Shown: positions 23,500 through 35,760, counted from the stretch's first letter. The stretch is DNA of 64,000 nucleotides from Siphonodentalium dalli (GCA_032622095.1 CP136061.1:134253587-134317586); one strand, 5' to 3'. Program-made: numbers and translations. Notes: generated by a model not told the origin, from the letters alone.

Positions 23500-24000
23500 T
23501 TTAGTTGAAATAATAAAATAACAGTTCCCATTGCAGGTGCACAACCCTAACCCTAATCTTAAACCTATTGACCGAAAAATGTAGGAATAAAAGCTCGGAC
23601 AAAATTATGCATGTTGCGAAAAAGTCGTAAAAGAGGAATAACTCCACAAAAAAAAGTCGGACAGACATCATAATCGCAGGTGCACAGGTTCCCATGGTAC
23701 TAAATATCAGTGCCAAGATTTAAAAACATTGACCTAAAAATGTAGGAATAAAAGCTTGGACAAAATTATGCATGTTGCAAAAAAATTTCAGGTGCACAGG
23801 TTCCCATGGTGGTTTATGTCTGTGCCAAGTTTCACGGAAATTGATCAAAAAACGACTGAGAAAAACTCCGGACAAATTTGTGTCCACAGACGTACGGACG
23901 GACGGACGGACGAGCTGATTCCAGTATAACCCCCCTAACTTCATGCGGGGGGTATAATAATTTTTGTGAATTGGGAAAGGGCCAATTTTTGGCCCATTGT
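23500..24000 (-). repeat. Dispersed molluscan-type repeat
   Basis: Two diverged units with AATGTAGGAATAAAAGCTCG and GCAGGTGCACA, then a GGACGGACGGACGGACGAG run and GGGGGGTATAATA. The same family recurs at 33640-33990. The related long minus frame (23720-24121) is non-coding in appearance. Confidence 0.6.
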
Positions 24001-24120
24001 TGCCAAAAGAACATCCTTGCATCACGACACTAGCATATAATTTACCTGATGGGATCTTTGGAAGTGAGGAGGTACCATGCGAGGCGAAGATGCTGCCACC
24101 AGGATAAAGAGGATAAGGCA

Positions 24121-26430
24121 CGTTGTAACGTTATTTGAATTGGTCGATCACCGAGCTGGATTTTACAAACTTTGCAAGCATTAACTTTTCTAGCCTGCAA
24201 GCGTCAATAACAATATATGAGATGTAGCATAGAAAATAATAAAGCAGCAAGCATTGAGAATTGAAATAGAAGCTAAGCTAAAGTGAGTAAATAAAAAAAA
24301 AATTAAAAAATCAACTTATTTATCAATGTGAATTTCAATAATATTTGCTAAAAAACCTAATTTCCAAGATGCAAATACTAAAAATGTTATTGACTAGTGG
24401 CAGCCCGATCACTGATAAAAGATGCGCAGTTGGAAACAATTGACTTGGACATTAATATTATGTGTACTGACAATATGGTATGGGCACATAACAAACATTT
24501 AAAATTCACTTGGAGCCAATACTAAAATGATAGCTAATGGTAGGTAACTCTGATTCACAGTCTCTGAGTACATGTTGTGCCATTAAATTATATTTATACC
24601 ATAATTGCCTATTCTATTGTGTGTATAACACCTATTTTGTAAACTTCATCTTTACACCCTACTGTGAGTATACAGCTTACTACTGTGGGTATGAATTTCT
24701 GCTGTCGGTGTAAATGTTCAAACGTAATGTCATGTGTTAAACGTTTATACCCATAGTAGAACTGCATCGTAGTTAGCAAAATAGTACCTATGTCACATTC
24801 ATTTAAAATTGGAAGTCGTCATGATATAAATTAGATATAAGGAAAATTACCTGAATTTCAATCAAATGTAACATTGTAGCTTGCTAGTGTTATATGAATG
24901 ATAATTCCAAGTGACTGATCGCTCAGAAACAGGCTGACGTCACATGAGACGTAAATGTATCCACCACTATGCATGACGCACATTTCTTATAGCGTCGTGT
25001 TTGTGTCTCTTGGTGTGTTGATACACATTCAAAGTAAACAGCGGAGTAGTTGAATTGGATGTAGAAATAAAAAATAAGAATTATGGCATAAATAAAATAC
25101 ACGCATAGTAGCCGAGAGTACAAAATTTTCACCACTCGTGGTATTGTGATTTTAACCACTCGCCAAAAGGTTCGTGGTTAAAACTACAATTCAACTCGTG
25201 GTGAAAATTTGGTATTCTCGTCTACTATGAGTGTATTCTATATATTTATTATTCAAAACAAGCAATGTTTGACCCCATTAAATTATTTTTATAGCAAACT
25301 CCAGGTGACATGATGGTGAACAGCAGGTCTGGGTAGTTACATTCTATCCCATCTGTCATTAGACACCACCTTTCATATAACAAACTACTACTGATAAGAA
25401 TTATGATTACGGTCACTAGAATTTGTGTTCTTTCCATCAGTTGTCGTTTTTCCGAGGTTATGATTATGATTTCGGGTTTTCAACAAAACTCACAAATACA
25501 TCACAATAGTAATAAGTTGGAGATTGTTTCTTTGGTCCTCAATGTGGTAGTTGATTCTGAGATTGTGTCCTTTGAAATGGCAATGTGGTCTTAATTTCTA
25601 TCTCTTAGTGGCAATAAAATAATTTGTCGCCATGAAACATGAGTATCTTACAAAACACAAAGCGTGAAGATTGTGCAAAAAGTTTATTGGAACGTCTGAA
25701 AAATTTACGATTAATAGTACTATTAGCTATTCGTATTCTTCTCAGTCGTAGTTCATTATGCTAAAGGTCTCTATTTCCTATCATGAAGACCTCAAAATAA
25801 CCTTTTTGTATCGTAAAATGCAACGCAAATTCGAAAATTGAACAGCAACTCAGTCATTTGATGGACATATTTATTTCCTTCCTCATAAAACCAATCGTTG
25901 AACTAATTTTAAGCTTTTAGCAACAATCAAGTTGCATAGTATAATGAATTTGCACTGCAGTGGGTTTTGTCAGGTTTACTTTTAATGTCAAAGTATTTGA
26001 AGGTGGCTGCATTTCAAAAACTCCTGTTAATTTCACAGTAAAAATGAAAATATAAGTCTCAAAGTGTGTTGGCTAGATCCAATTACATGTATTTCGAAGA
26101 GAGTTCCAAGATCATCTCTCTTACTTACCCCAACCTCCAGACAGGTACCAACTACTAGAGGAACAGATAAGGTTGGCTGGAAATAGTTTGGAATAAAGGC
26201 GTGTACCTCAATCCAGTTGATTAACAATAGAGTGGGTAGCAACACGCTAAAGGAAATATTAAATTATCTAGCATTTTCCAATAGTTGACAAGCAAAATGC
26301 TACACTATACCAATTACTTTTCTCCCTGCCATGCGTTACATTAAAGCTTTCTTAATTAGCTTCAGCTATCGACTGAGCCGAGGCAAAAAGAAATCTCCGC
26401 CGGCTATTTCTCAGCTGAGGTAAATTTCAA
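24121..26430. other. Unique-looking intronic sequence, no gene seen
   Basis: AT-rich and inside the TRABD transcript span. Apart from the MITE at 25094-25240, nothing is supported. The missing TRABD exon could not be found by eye. Confidence 0.45.
25094..25240. mobile_element. Foldback MITE, ~147 bp
   Basis: Near-perfect palindrome: TACACGCATAGTAGCCGAGA at the left pairs with TCTCGTCTACTATGAGTGTA at the right, and internally CACCACTCGTGG pairs with its complement. No coding. Confidence 0.75.
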
Positions 26431-26439
26431 AACCTGCCA

Positions 26440-26735
26440 ATGTTTAGTGCAAAATTTAAACAAATTGCTACAGATATTGTCTTTGTGTCACACTGTGGAA
26501 GTCTGAAGACAGCAAAAATCTTTGTTGAATACCAAGGACCACTGAGATAACAAGGACGATCTTGATAATCAGCAATTTTTAGACAGACCCAACTAAAATT
26601 TTCCATGATAATGTACCAAAGTTCCAATTATAAACTGAAGTTATATGCATATGCAACTATGGGGATCCGAGGCTTTTAAGTCAAAGAAAAATTTCTGGCC
26701 TAGAAAAATTTTAGGGTATGTAAATTTCTTGAGAT
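26440..26735 (-). repeat. Copy B of a ~260-bp inverted duplication
   Basis: Reverse complement of 7010-7270. The two copies face each other across about 19 kb and both lie next to a double-hairpin MITE, so the duplicated block may include part of the MITE neighbourhood. Confidence 0.7.
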
Positions 26736-26751
26736 CTATTGTTATGCTTAA

Positions 26752-28130
26752 CCCTTTCATGACATGAGCCAGGCTGGTGCAGCATTAAAACTCCTGTGCC
26801 AGTGCATTCTTTTATATATGTGAGTATCTCATAGGGAGTCTCGCATATATAAGAGAATGGATTGGCTTACAAGATCAAGGTAAATATTGTTAGGCCAATG
26901 CATTCTCTTATATATTTGAGGTGCCCTATGAGAAACTCGCATATACAGTAAAACCTCTCTAAACCGAACACCCCTCGGATCGGTCCTTCTGTTCAGTTTA
27001 GAGATGTGAAAATCGCACAACCATCGGAATATATTGCCGCCGTCAGTAAGAGTTATTGCGACCCGAACACCTCCTTACTGATTAAGTAAACGTTATTCAA
27101 TAAACTACCAAATAAAACATAAATTGCAATAGATAAAACGTGTTATAATAAGACATATACATATATGTATAGATAAACCAGGAAACACGTAAACATAAAT
27201 TTGATGATGATTCACGTTTTTTTTAAATGTTGGTGACAGTAGATTTGACATACTTCACGCTGTCTCTTGTCGGCTTTGGTGTACTGGTGATATGTTATGT
27301 TTAATATTCTGGTCTATATTCAACTCTGAGGTGTCATTTTCCCGACGGCTCATTAATTGTGATAAGTTGACTATGACGGTGACAATAAACCACTGTGCAC
27401 TTTTAGCGAATTAGTGTTTAGTTTGGACAATTGTTGTTAAAACAAAGAGTCCACTCCAGCACAATAACTGCCATAAAAACAATGTGTCATTGCTCTAAAT
27501 ATCTGTGAAGTCACCATTGTTCAATCAATTTCACCAGGACAAAAGACCGCTAATTAAATATGTACGCTTATTCAATAGTACAAAAGTACATTACCTGTGT
27601 GCACGCGCGTTCGGTTGGTATCGCTTTCGAAATTTATTTAGAATAAGATTAAATATAAATACGGCCGTATCTTGTTATTATCAGCCATTATATTCGTTTT
27701 AATTTTTCAACAGATTTGATTAATGTACCAAGAACACTTCGTCAGTTTGTAACTAACAGTTGTCACTGACAATGATCGAGGTCACACACAGTCAACTCAA
27801 AAGCGGAAACATTCAAATCATTACCTTTTAACTGAATGCATTCGTTCTCTCTTCCATTGCTTTCAGCATTCGGATTTTGGAGGTAAACATTAGTGTATTT
27901 GATAACTTATGGACTAATAAACCAGTCCGGCATTCGGAGAACAGAGGTTTCGGATTACAGAGGTAATCATTAGTGACAATGCACTTTGGTAACTTCGGGA
28001 CCGAACAATTCGTTCGGAATGGAGAGGGATTCGCATTGTAGAGGGTCCAGTTTGCAGAGGTTTCACTGTATAAGAGAATGCATTGCCACAGGGTTTTCGC
28101 AAATTTCAGTAAGATCCAGTCATGGAAGGG
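26752..28130 (+). mobile_element. Double-hairpin piggyBac-like MITE split by a pogo-like element
   Basis: TTAA flanks at 26748-26751 and 28131-28134; ends CCCTTTCATGAC and, inverted, CCCTTCCATGAC. The second hairpin is interrupted at its apex by 26946-28068. Removing that insertion leaves a 256-bp element matching the complete copies. Confidence 0.75.
26946..28068. mobile_element. pogo/Tigger-like non-autonomous element
   Basis: The left end CAGTAAAACCTCTCTAAACC and the right end, inverted (CAGTGAAACCTCTGCAAACT), form imperfect ~24-bp terminal repeats flanked by TA (26944-26945 and 28069-28070). CAG starts with TA duplication and this 'CAGTNAAACCTCT' form are typical of the pogo branch of Tc1/mariner. 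The 1.1-kb interior has no transposase frame. Confidence 0.7.
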
Positions 28131-28476
28131 TTAACAGAGCTATATTAAAATGCTGACCTGCCAATAAAAGCTAGCACAGGTGTACTTTTAAAATAAATAT
28201 AAAAAAAATAACTCTAGGAAAGAATGAGAGGTGAGACAAGTTTAGATGAGGAACTTCTAACTTTAATATGTCAGTCACTGTTAGCTACCTAGTCACCTGA
28301 TTGACTCCTTTGCCATGACTTTTTCGAATTTAGATCAATATGATCCATCTTAATTGATATGCGAGAACGGCTGACAATCATTTGACTATTGGTCGCTGAC
28401 AGCACCTGATATTTGAAGTTATAAGTTCTTGATCTAAACTGTAACAGGTCTATTATGGAATAGCTGACATAACTAC

Positions 28477-28587
28477 CTCGATAAATGCCCTTCTGAACTC
28501 TCCTCCAGGAGCCATGCCCAGCTGTTTTGTGAGGTGCGCCGACATATTAAGAAGAAGCAGATGCATGAAGCCCTGCATTACGCCACT
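28477..28587 (-). CDS. TRABD: TRABD exon 4 (TraB-domain protein)
   Basis: Thirty-seven codons that read SGVMQGFMHLLLLNMSAHLT, then KQLGMAPGGEFRRAFIE. The QLGMAPGGEFR core is one of the most conserved stretches of animal TRABD. Acceptor CACAG at 28588-28592, donor GAG/GTAGTT at 28476, both phases 0, so it joins directly to the end of exon 3 (RASIKQ). Next in the transcript should be a segment that in the family carries an LGDRP motif and a WQK motif; it was not located. Confidence 0.92.
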
Positions 28588-28599
28588 CTGTGAACAGAA

Positions 28600-29545
28600 T
28601 GAAAATGTCAATGACACTATAGCTCAAATCTATATAGAGTAACATGTTCAAAAAGAACGGTACTATGTTAACTGTAAAGAAGTATTCAACAAAAAACATG
28701 TTTGAGCCATGAAGTAGCAATATGGAAGAGCTTTTTTGTAATATAATGATAATTAGTTTAACCCTTTGGCGAGTAGAACGACATATATGTCGTCTATCGG
28801 TTGAGGAGTAGAACGACATATAAGTCGTTTCAGGAAGTGTTATTTTATGTAGACATAACTTCAATAAATCATCTGATTTATAAATGATTTGTATTGGAGT
28901 TATTTTGATTAATATAATGTCCCAAATGTATATGTGCAATAGATTATGATAACACATGTTAACAAAAAATGCACATAAATTAAAACAAATTATTGAACCC
29001 TTTTGACCTGTACTTGTTAATAATTATTGCTATGACGTTGACGTTAAATCTACTCATGACGTCATGTATATGACATTACAGATACTCTCCAAAGGTTTAA
29101 AGATGTTCTATCATTTTCTATAACAAGTTTATTATAGCTTCGTGGATATAAAATAATAAATATGAATCGAAGACTCCTGTCCAGAAATTAATCTATAAAT
29201 TAATATTGATTTTATTTCAAATTTTCTGGTATAATATACATACAATCAATCTACGACATTTTATGACATCATATAGAGTGTAGCAGGTGGCATACCTGTA
29301 ACTCTATCTAAAAATCTAAATATAGTAATGAAAATATATCCCACTTGATTAATGCATTACATAAGAAAATATTGATATATAACAAATATTAATTGATAGA
29401 AGAGTTTCTGGACAGGTGTCTTCGACTCATGTTTATTATTTTATTCCCTGGAAACTATATATAAAATGTGTTTAGGTAGAGAAAGACCATCTTTAATATA
29501 GCAATTAATCTACCAATGTGTTTTAAGCAACTCCATACATACGGT
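28600..29545. other. Intron; piggyBac-like end and a foldback repeat
   Basis: At 28757 TTAACCCTTTGGCGAGTAG starts a short repeat with two copies of GAGTAGAACGACATAT, the look of a piggyBac-type MITE end. About 29095-29500 is a diverged foldback: GAAGACTCCTGTCCAGAAA (29167) pairs with TTTCTGGACAGGTGTCTTCG (29405). No coding. Confidence 0.5.
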
Positions 29546-29550
29546 AAATT

Positions 29551-29765
29551 TGGTAATGCCCTAAATAATTAACACTTTAACCACAGCAGAATTATGGGTA
29601 ACTTTTCAGAATATTTAGTCGGAAATATGGCTTGTTGCCATTCATCGGAAAGCTCTCACTGAGAGCTTTCTAATGAATGGCAACAGGCCATATTTCTGAC
29701 TAAATCATGAAAAGTTACCCATAATTTTGCTGTGGTTAAGGAGTCGATTATTTAGGGCGTTACTG
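29551..29765. mobile_element. Tc1/mariner-like palindromic MITE
   Basis: Almost entirely palindromic, folding at the sequence TCTCACTGAGAG (about 29655). The right end GGCGTTACTG is followed by TA. Same family as 30096-30309 and the ends of 5571-6990. Confidence 0.75.
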
Positions 29766-30095
29766 TATTACTAGCCCGGTGATATGGCACTATGACGCCA
29801 CTATGACACAACTTCCATTGGTCCATCCTCTAAGGAGGACGCACTCTGAGCTGCAATGCATATGCATGTGACAATATCCGCTGCTGCCCACCAAGTACAC
29901 TTTTAACATTTCAGTGATGTGAAGCAGTCTCAGAACGAGTGGCCTTGCTCAAGAGTAAACTTGGTGAGAGGTGCCAGTAATCCATATACAGTCGTGCAAC
30001 AATGTTACCAGGATGTACGTCCATGAGGGACCATGTCAGTTCTCCGCAGTAAGTCTTAGTGGCCTATTACTCTGTGTGTCTAAATATATTATGTA

Positions 30096-30309
30096 CAGTG
30101 ATGCTCTAAGTAATCGACTTCTTAACCACAGCAGAATTATGGGTAACTTTTCAGGATTTAGTCTGAAATATGGCTTGTTGCCATTCATCGGAAAGCTCTT
30201 GGGGGAGAGCTTTCCGATGAATGGCAACAAGCCATATTTCCGACTAAATCCTGAAAAGTTACCCATAATTCTGCTATGGTTAAGAAGTCGATTAATTAGG
30301 GCATTACTG
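30096..30309. mobile_element. Tc1/mariner-like palindromic MITE
   Basis: 214 bp, flanked by TA on both sides (30094-30095 and 30310-30311). Arms pair from CAGTGATGCTCTAAGTAATC to GATTAATTAGGGCATTACTG. It ends 20 bp left of TRABD exon 3, so it lies next to that exon's donor site. Confidence 0.8.
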
Positions 30310-30328
30310 TATTATGTTATTTTATTAC

Positions 30329-30469
30329 CTGTTTGATTGAAGCTCGCAGTTTCTGTAGACTTATATTCTTAGCTTCTTCCAGCAGCGTTTTCTCATCTAG
30401 CTGAAGAATACTGATACGACTTGAACACAATTCTAGAACGACAACATCAGGCTGCGTTGCTTCGATTGT
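30329..30469 (-). CDS. TRABD: TRABD exon 3 (TraB-domain protein)
   Basis: Forty-seven codons: TIEATQPDVVVLELCSSRIS, then ILQLDEKTLLEEAKNIS, then LQKLRASIKQ. PDVVVxELCxxR is the second conserved motif of the TraB fold, with the Glu and Arg that follow the GTAH histidine of exon 2. Acceptor TTTTCAG at 30470-30476, donor CAG/GTAATA at 30328, both phase 0. The donor is close to a palindromic MITE (30096-30309), which has not destroyed it. Confidence 0.92.
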
Positions 30470-30557
30470 CTGAAAATGTAAAATAAAACTATTTTTAAAC
30501 ATGTGCACTAAATGTATAAAATCTTTGTCAACAACTTCACACGAAATGGAACAAAAC

Positions 30558-31140
30558 AAGAGGTGTGCACTCGAGTGCTAGCATACCCCCACCATGGCAA
30601 ATTCAACCCGCATTATCCGTAAATCCAACAAAAAAGATTTTTAACTTTAAAGAAAAATTCGGACTAACAATATCGATATGGTGTCACAAGAAGCTTGTAC
30701 AGAAAAAATTATTCAAATTGGTTCATATTTGTTAAAGTTATTAAGTCGGACAGAATTTTCTAAGTAAAAATAAGTCGAAAATGAAGTGTAATATTACGAA
30801 AAACAGTCTGAGCCAATCCCTAGCCGCATTATGTAGAGAGGGTATTGTGAGCAGCATGTATACCAAAAATTATTGAAATCGGTTCTTATTTGTTAAAGTT
30901 ATTAAGTCGGACAGAATTTTCTAAGTAAAAATAAGTCGAAAATGAGGCGTAACTTTAAAAAAAAAGTCGGACCAATTGCATACACAAAATTATTTAAATC
31001 GGTTCATAGTTGTTCGAGTTATGAGGTCGGACGGACGGATGGACGGACGGACGAACAGAGGGAGAAAGCGTGACGGACGGACGCAGTCAATCCAGTATAC
31101 CCCCCATTTTCTTCGAAAGTGGGGGTATAATAATAATAGG
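30558..31140. repeat. Dispersed repeat with 161-bp internal period
   Basis: Begins ACAAGAGGTGTGCACTCGAG and ends GAAAGTGGGGGTATAATA. GGTTCATATTTGTTAAAGTT at 30720 and GGTTCTTATTTGTTAAAGTT at 30881 show a 161-bp period. A run of GACGGACGGA lies near the right end. No gene. Confidence 0.65.
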
Positions 31141-31189
31141 ACTTCAAATGTGATTAGAACAACTGTTCTCAATATGGGGGATCTATGAT

Positions 31190-31412
31190 TTGACTGCCCC
31201 CCCCCCCTGCTTTCGCAACTATTTGACCCAGTGACCTCATTTGAACAAATCTGAATGTGAGTCATCTAGGGAACATCCACACCAAATATGAACCCATTCG
31301 GTCTTATGGTTCCGAAGATGTTTAAAGAATTGTTGATGGACGGATGGACCGCTGGACGGACGAGGAGTGATGACTATAGCTCCACCGGAGACTTCGTCTC
31401 AGGTGAGCTAAT
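31190..31412 (-). repeat. Dispersed repeat (same family as 19638-21310)
   Basis: Inverted relative to the blocks in the hAT: contains TTTGACCCAGTGACCTCATT and ends CTCCACCGGAGACTTCGTCT-CAGGTGAGCT. Starts with a C-rich run. Confidence 0.65.
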
Positions 31413-32350
31413 AAAAACACAAATGTGCTTGAGTATCTTCTCCTATTCTACAGGATAGAAAGACGTGATTCTATTCACATTCCAAATGCTCAAAAATGGG
31501 GGTGGGCTTATCTACGAGGACCACCCCATGTTTTATTTAGGGTAAAAAACCCAGGCAGGGCTTATCTTCGGGGATGGGTTTACTGACGGTGTATACAGTA
31601 GTGGTGTTTTATATGGTTTAGGAACAGTTAACACCTCTCTGATGATGCAGTTACTCCGATAGCATTAGTATCAATGGGTGGAGTTTTTTTACTAGTATAT
31701 GTATATGGTTTACAAAGCTAATCCTCTTTGTTTTGATGTGCTCTTCTGATGAAGCGATCCGACGCATATACAATTTTATTGTTGGGTGATTGGTTAACTG
31801 TTCTATGATAAACCACATCAGATAATTATTAACAATTAACTGCTTTCTTATCGATATCAAGAGTCATTCAAACAGTGATTGTTGCAAAAACTGATAGCAT
31901 TTGGCAATTTCTAAAAGAATTTTTAATTTAATTTTAATTTGGCAACGTATTTGGCAAAAGTTAAATTAGGTCAAGCGCGAACCCTGGATGTGAGGTTGTG
32001 TCATTTCCTGATCAATGTCAACTTCTACTTGACTTGAAATAGACCAGTTAATAGATCAAAATTGTGATATTGGAATTATAAAGCACTGGTAGTGTTCTTT
32101 CGAATATGCATTTATGATATATATTATATACATGTACCATTGGAAAGAGAACGCTCTAAGATCGATACTGTATATAAAGCAGAACAAATTATAATGCAGA
32201 CAATAACCAATAAATTCTGCCCAGGTGCTTATTTAACACATTTGTGGTACAAAAGGTCAAAGCAATTGTGACCAACATCTCTTGTCCAGGAAAACACAGC
32301 CAGTGGAACAAGATCTGAAGCACTAGTGAGTCATTACAGTTGCAGATCGC
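31413..32350. other. Intron, nothing recognised
   Basis: AT-rich, no conserved frame and no clear repeat structure. Confidence 0.5.
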
Positions 32351-32357
32351 AGGCATG

Positions 32358-32785
32358 CAAATAGTGTGTCTGTCATTTGCAGAATGAGGTCCCCAGAGGG
32401 TAAATTTTTATTGAAGCTATCCCGCTAAGCGGGCTAGCATCACCAAATTCACTCTCTGGGGACCTCATTCTGCTTAGGCCTCATCTTGGGAAGTCTCAAA
32501 TTAGCATTGTTTTTAGTTACTTTTTACCTTCTGTTCAGTTTCTATAACCCCATATTTTCAGATCAAGATAAAATGCATAATCGAGGTGACTATAAATGGG
32601 TGAATATCACCTATTTTCAACTGGACAACTTCAATCTGATCTAGGTCTCCCATAGCAGTTGAGGCCTAAGCAGAATGAGGTTCCCAGAGGGTGAATTTGG
32701 TGATGCTAGCCTGCTGTGGGAGATAGCATCACTAAATTCAACCTATGGGGACTTCATTCTGCAAATGACAGACACACTATTCGCA
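32358..32785. mobile_element. Foldback MITE of the CATTTGCAGAATGAGG family (long form)
   Basis: The left end GTGTGTCTGTCATTTGCAGA pairs with TCTGCAAATGACAGACACAC at the right. Each end itself contains a hairpin with GGTGAATTTGGTGATGCTAGC-type arms. Members also at 35765-37232, 44463-44716, 60285-60690 and 61665-62056. Confidence 0.7.
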
Positions 32786-32844
32786 GGCTGCAGATCAGTG
32801 GTTCTACCATAGTTACATGCAGAATGTGACCTCCCATTGCTTAA

Positions 32845-33079
32845 CCCTTTTATGACGGGAGCTGCGCTGTTGCAGCATTAAAGATCCTATGCCAGTTCAT
32901 TATCCGATGTATGCGAGTCTCCCATATGGAGCCTCGTGTATATAAGAGAATGCACTGTCTTACAAGTCAATGTAAATATAGTTAGGCTAATGTATTCTCT
33001 TATATATGTGAGGCGCCCTATGGAAATACATAGGCACAGGGTTTTCACAAAATTTCAGGAAGCTCTAGTTATGGAAGGG
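32845..33079 (+). mobile_element. Double-hairpin piggyBac-like MITE, complete copy
   Basis: Preceded by TTAA (32841-32844) and followed by TTAC, a mutated TTAA. Ends CCCTTTTATGACGGGAGC and, inverted, CCCTTCCATAAC. Both internal hairpins are present but diverged. Confidence 0.65.
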
Positions 33080-33559
33080 TTACCTTTGGCGATCTAATGA
33101 GAACCAGATCACTAAACTGAGAGGCAGAGTTCTGTCCCCTTGCTACACTGGTCTGAGCACTGCCATCACATACTGTATGTACGGTAATCTTACATATTTT
33201 TATTAAAGATTGTTGTCGGTTAAAATTCATTCTGAATTATTCTGAAAAACTAAGCTCTTCATATTATAATTCAAATTGGCCGGATCAAATCAACTTTGTA
33301 AAAAATAGTAGCGCAAAATAGTATGTCTGACGACTGCTACACCAATTAGCCAGAAGTAAATAAAAACATATATCTGAAATGAGCTTGGCTTACCTTACAC
33401 TAAATTCCTAAACAACTTCATGTTGTAAGAAATGTTCTCTTTGCTGTAACTTTGTTGAGTTTGAATCAACTAGAGTTGTCAGAAGTTAGTCAAGAATATG
33501 TGATTAGAAGATCCATTTTTATCAGTTTTCCCGAACTTTTCCTATTCCAAAACTAGAGA

Positions 33560-33990
33560 TGGGCCTGTGCCTGGTGGGACTAAGGCATACCCCCCTATTT
33601 AACATGTTATTCCAATGAATTAGCAATCTGGAGAAACTAAGTCAAATAAAAAAATTGACGGGACAATGTAGGAATACAAGCACAGACAAATTCTGCATGT
33701 TGCGATAATTTTATAAGTCGAACGAGGGCGATAACTCCTCAAAACAATTCAGACAGACCTCATAATCACAGGTGCACAGGTTTCCTTGGTACTAAATATA
33801 TGTGCCAAGTATAAAAAAATTGACCAAAAAATAGGAACATAAGCTCGGACAAAATTGTGTCCATGGATGGACAGATGGCAAGACTGATGGACGGACAAGC
33901 TGATTCCAGTATACCCACCACACAACTCATAAATATGTACAGATAGACGTTAGAACATGATGGCAGTAGTAGGGGTATGTCCAGCATAGC
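33560..33990 (-). repeat. Dispersed repeat (same family as 23500-24000)
   Basis: AATGTAGGAATACAAGCACA, TGCATGTTGCGATAATTT, CACAGGTGCACAGGTTTCC and a degraded GGATGGACAGATGG run. No gene. Confidence 0.6.
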
Positions 33991-34110
33991 GAGGGGACAT
34001 AATTCTGCAGTTTGCCAAATCACAACAAGCAATTGGCTCAATTAAATGTTCATAGATGGTAAATACTGGTAGGAGATATTGTCTGACTCATATGCATTGT
34101 GAAATTTTAC

Positions 34111-34307
34111 CTTGGCTACATCTTCCTGGCTTTCTTGGCTGAAGTGAGCTGTTCCTACTATGTAAACTTTACATCCATTTGATGTTTCTAGTTTGGTGAC
34201 TGTATCCGGTAGATCTGGATTTTCAATTCGCTTCCGATAGATGTAATCATTGTCTTCTATATCTGACTCAGCTCCGCTGTCATCAGCAATATCATCATCT
34301 GTAAAAT
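34111..34307 (-). CDS. TRABD: TRABD exon 2 (TraB-domain protein)
   Basis: Two bases complete the codon split with exon 1, followed by 65 codons. An acidic linker (DDDIADDSGAESDIEDND) leads to LPDTVTKLETSNGCKVYIVG, then TAHFSQESQEDVAK. VYIVGTAHFS holds the GTAH motif that defines the TraB/PrgY/gumN superfamily and is thought to be part of its metal-binding or catalytic core. Donor AAG/GTAAAA at 34110. Two acceptors 9 bases apart (after TTACAG at 34308, or after TTTTACAG at 34299) are both in frame, adding or omitting three residues. The exon joins to exon 3 as EDVAK/TIEATQ. Confidence 0.92.
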
Positions 34308-34329
34308 CTGTAATAAAGTATACATCAAA

Positions 34330-35760
34330 TACCATAGAAATCTATAGTAAAATTCATTCCACATTGGTTGGCAAGAGGGCTTGAAGAGGCAAGTGTATTC
34401 AACGAAATCACAGTCATTGATTACAATTATGTTGTATTCCACATAAACGAGAAAAAGGGTAATAAACTAGGATAATGATATATTACATAGTATTTTGGCT
34501 ATGAGCATATATGCTGTACTATTTTAAAACAAACTTATACCCCATTAGTGTCCAGTTGTTTGCTCTAATATTCTGACCAAAATTGTCAGTCGAAGGATTC
34601 TCCTAGATGTGTGGCCTGGTGTATTCCACGAACCTCCAACTGGCAACTTTGGTCAGAATGTTATAGAAAACTACTGAGTATTTCCAAACAAATAAGGTAT
34701 CAACTTGTTTTTAAAATAAGCTAGCATATGCTCGTAATAGTCAAAATGTTATAATTTGTGTCAGTTCTTCAAATATTATGTTCTTGTGTATTTGCACTCG
34801 ACTCGACCATTGTGAATGCGTGGTACTAACCAACCTCGAAACCATGTGATTCCCCCCTCCCAATTATTGGTGCCAGTAGTTATAGTATCAGTGATTGAAC
34901 TTATCCAACACAAGCATGTGGAATAAATACAGAACACAACTTATATCATACTAGTAATCTCAAATCTTTTATCAAACTCTTTGCGGACATAAATTGTCAC
35001 ATTTAAAATATCCTTGCGTCTTCTGCAACTTATTCGATAAATGATTCTCAACTACAAGTAAGATGCATATTCTGTCTGCATACATTCAATGTTATCAAGT
35101 GTTCTTATAAAAATCCATAGTAAAATATATATCAAAATTTTTAATGGTATCACTGAAAGAAGAATATTGTAAAATATACATGTACATATGAAGCCATTAT
35201 TGTCGTCATAGAGATCTGTAGTAAAATATAAAATCAACATCACCATTATCCTTTCAGAAATATATAGTACCGGTAAAGCTGATGGTGTCATTGTCACAAC
35301 ACATCGACCAAAGTTATTGGAGCGTAATTTTCAAAACTTGTATGGTAGTTCAAGACCGGGTTAGTAACATCATAGGAGAAAATAACGAAGCAATTAAACA
35401 TGTATGTCAGAGTTCTGGACGTCTGCAATATTATGCAAAATTGGATAAGGCATAAACTGCAAAACATTGTTAAATTTTGTATTTGATATTTCATTCATCT
35501 ACTCAAAATATGAACATTTAAAGTCTTGATCAACACAAGAACAGGAAAGGCTGGTTACAAATATGATTGACAGTGAAATGCTATACTTGTGACTGGTTTG
35601 AAAAGCTGTAAATGTTATAGGTGCCTTGTGTTTGGGTTAGTGAACATCGGATGAGAGTGATTCCTGTAAGTATACCATTGGGATGCATTAGCAATTACCA
35701 AACTTGGGCAATTAGCGCTCAGATATCACTTGTGTATAAGAGATCATATGTTATCATCAG
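34330..35760. other. Intron, nothing recognised
   Basis: AT-rich sequence between TRABD exons 2 and the foldback element at 35765. Minus frames at 35052-35494 show no domain. Confidence 0.5.

Noticed and set aside
23540-23560. CCCTAACCCTAAT telomere-like motif
   Set aside because: Only two units, inside a dispersed repeat.
31651-31860. 69-codon minus frame in TRABD intron
   Set aside because: No homology, no splice sites in phase with TRABD.
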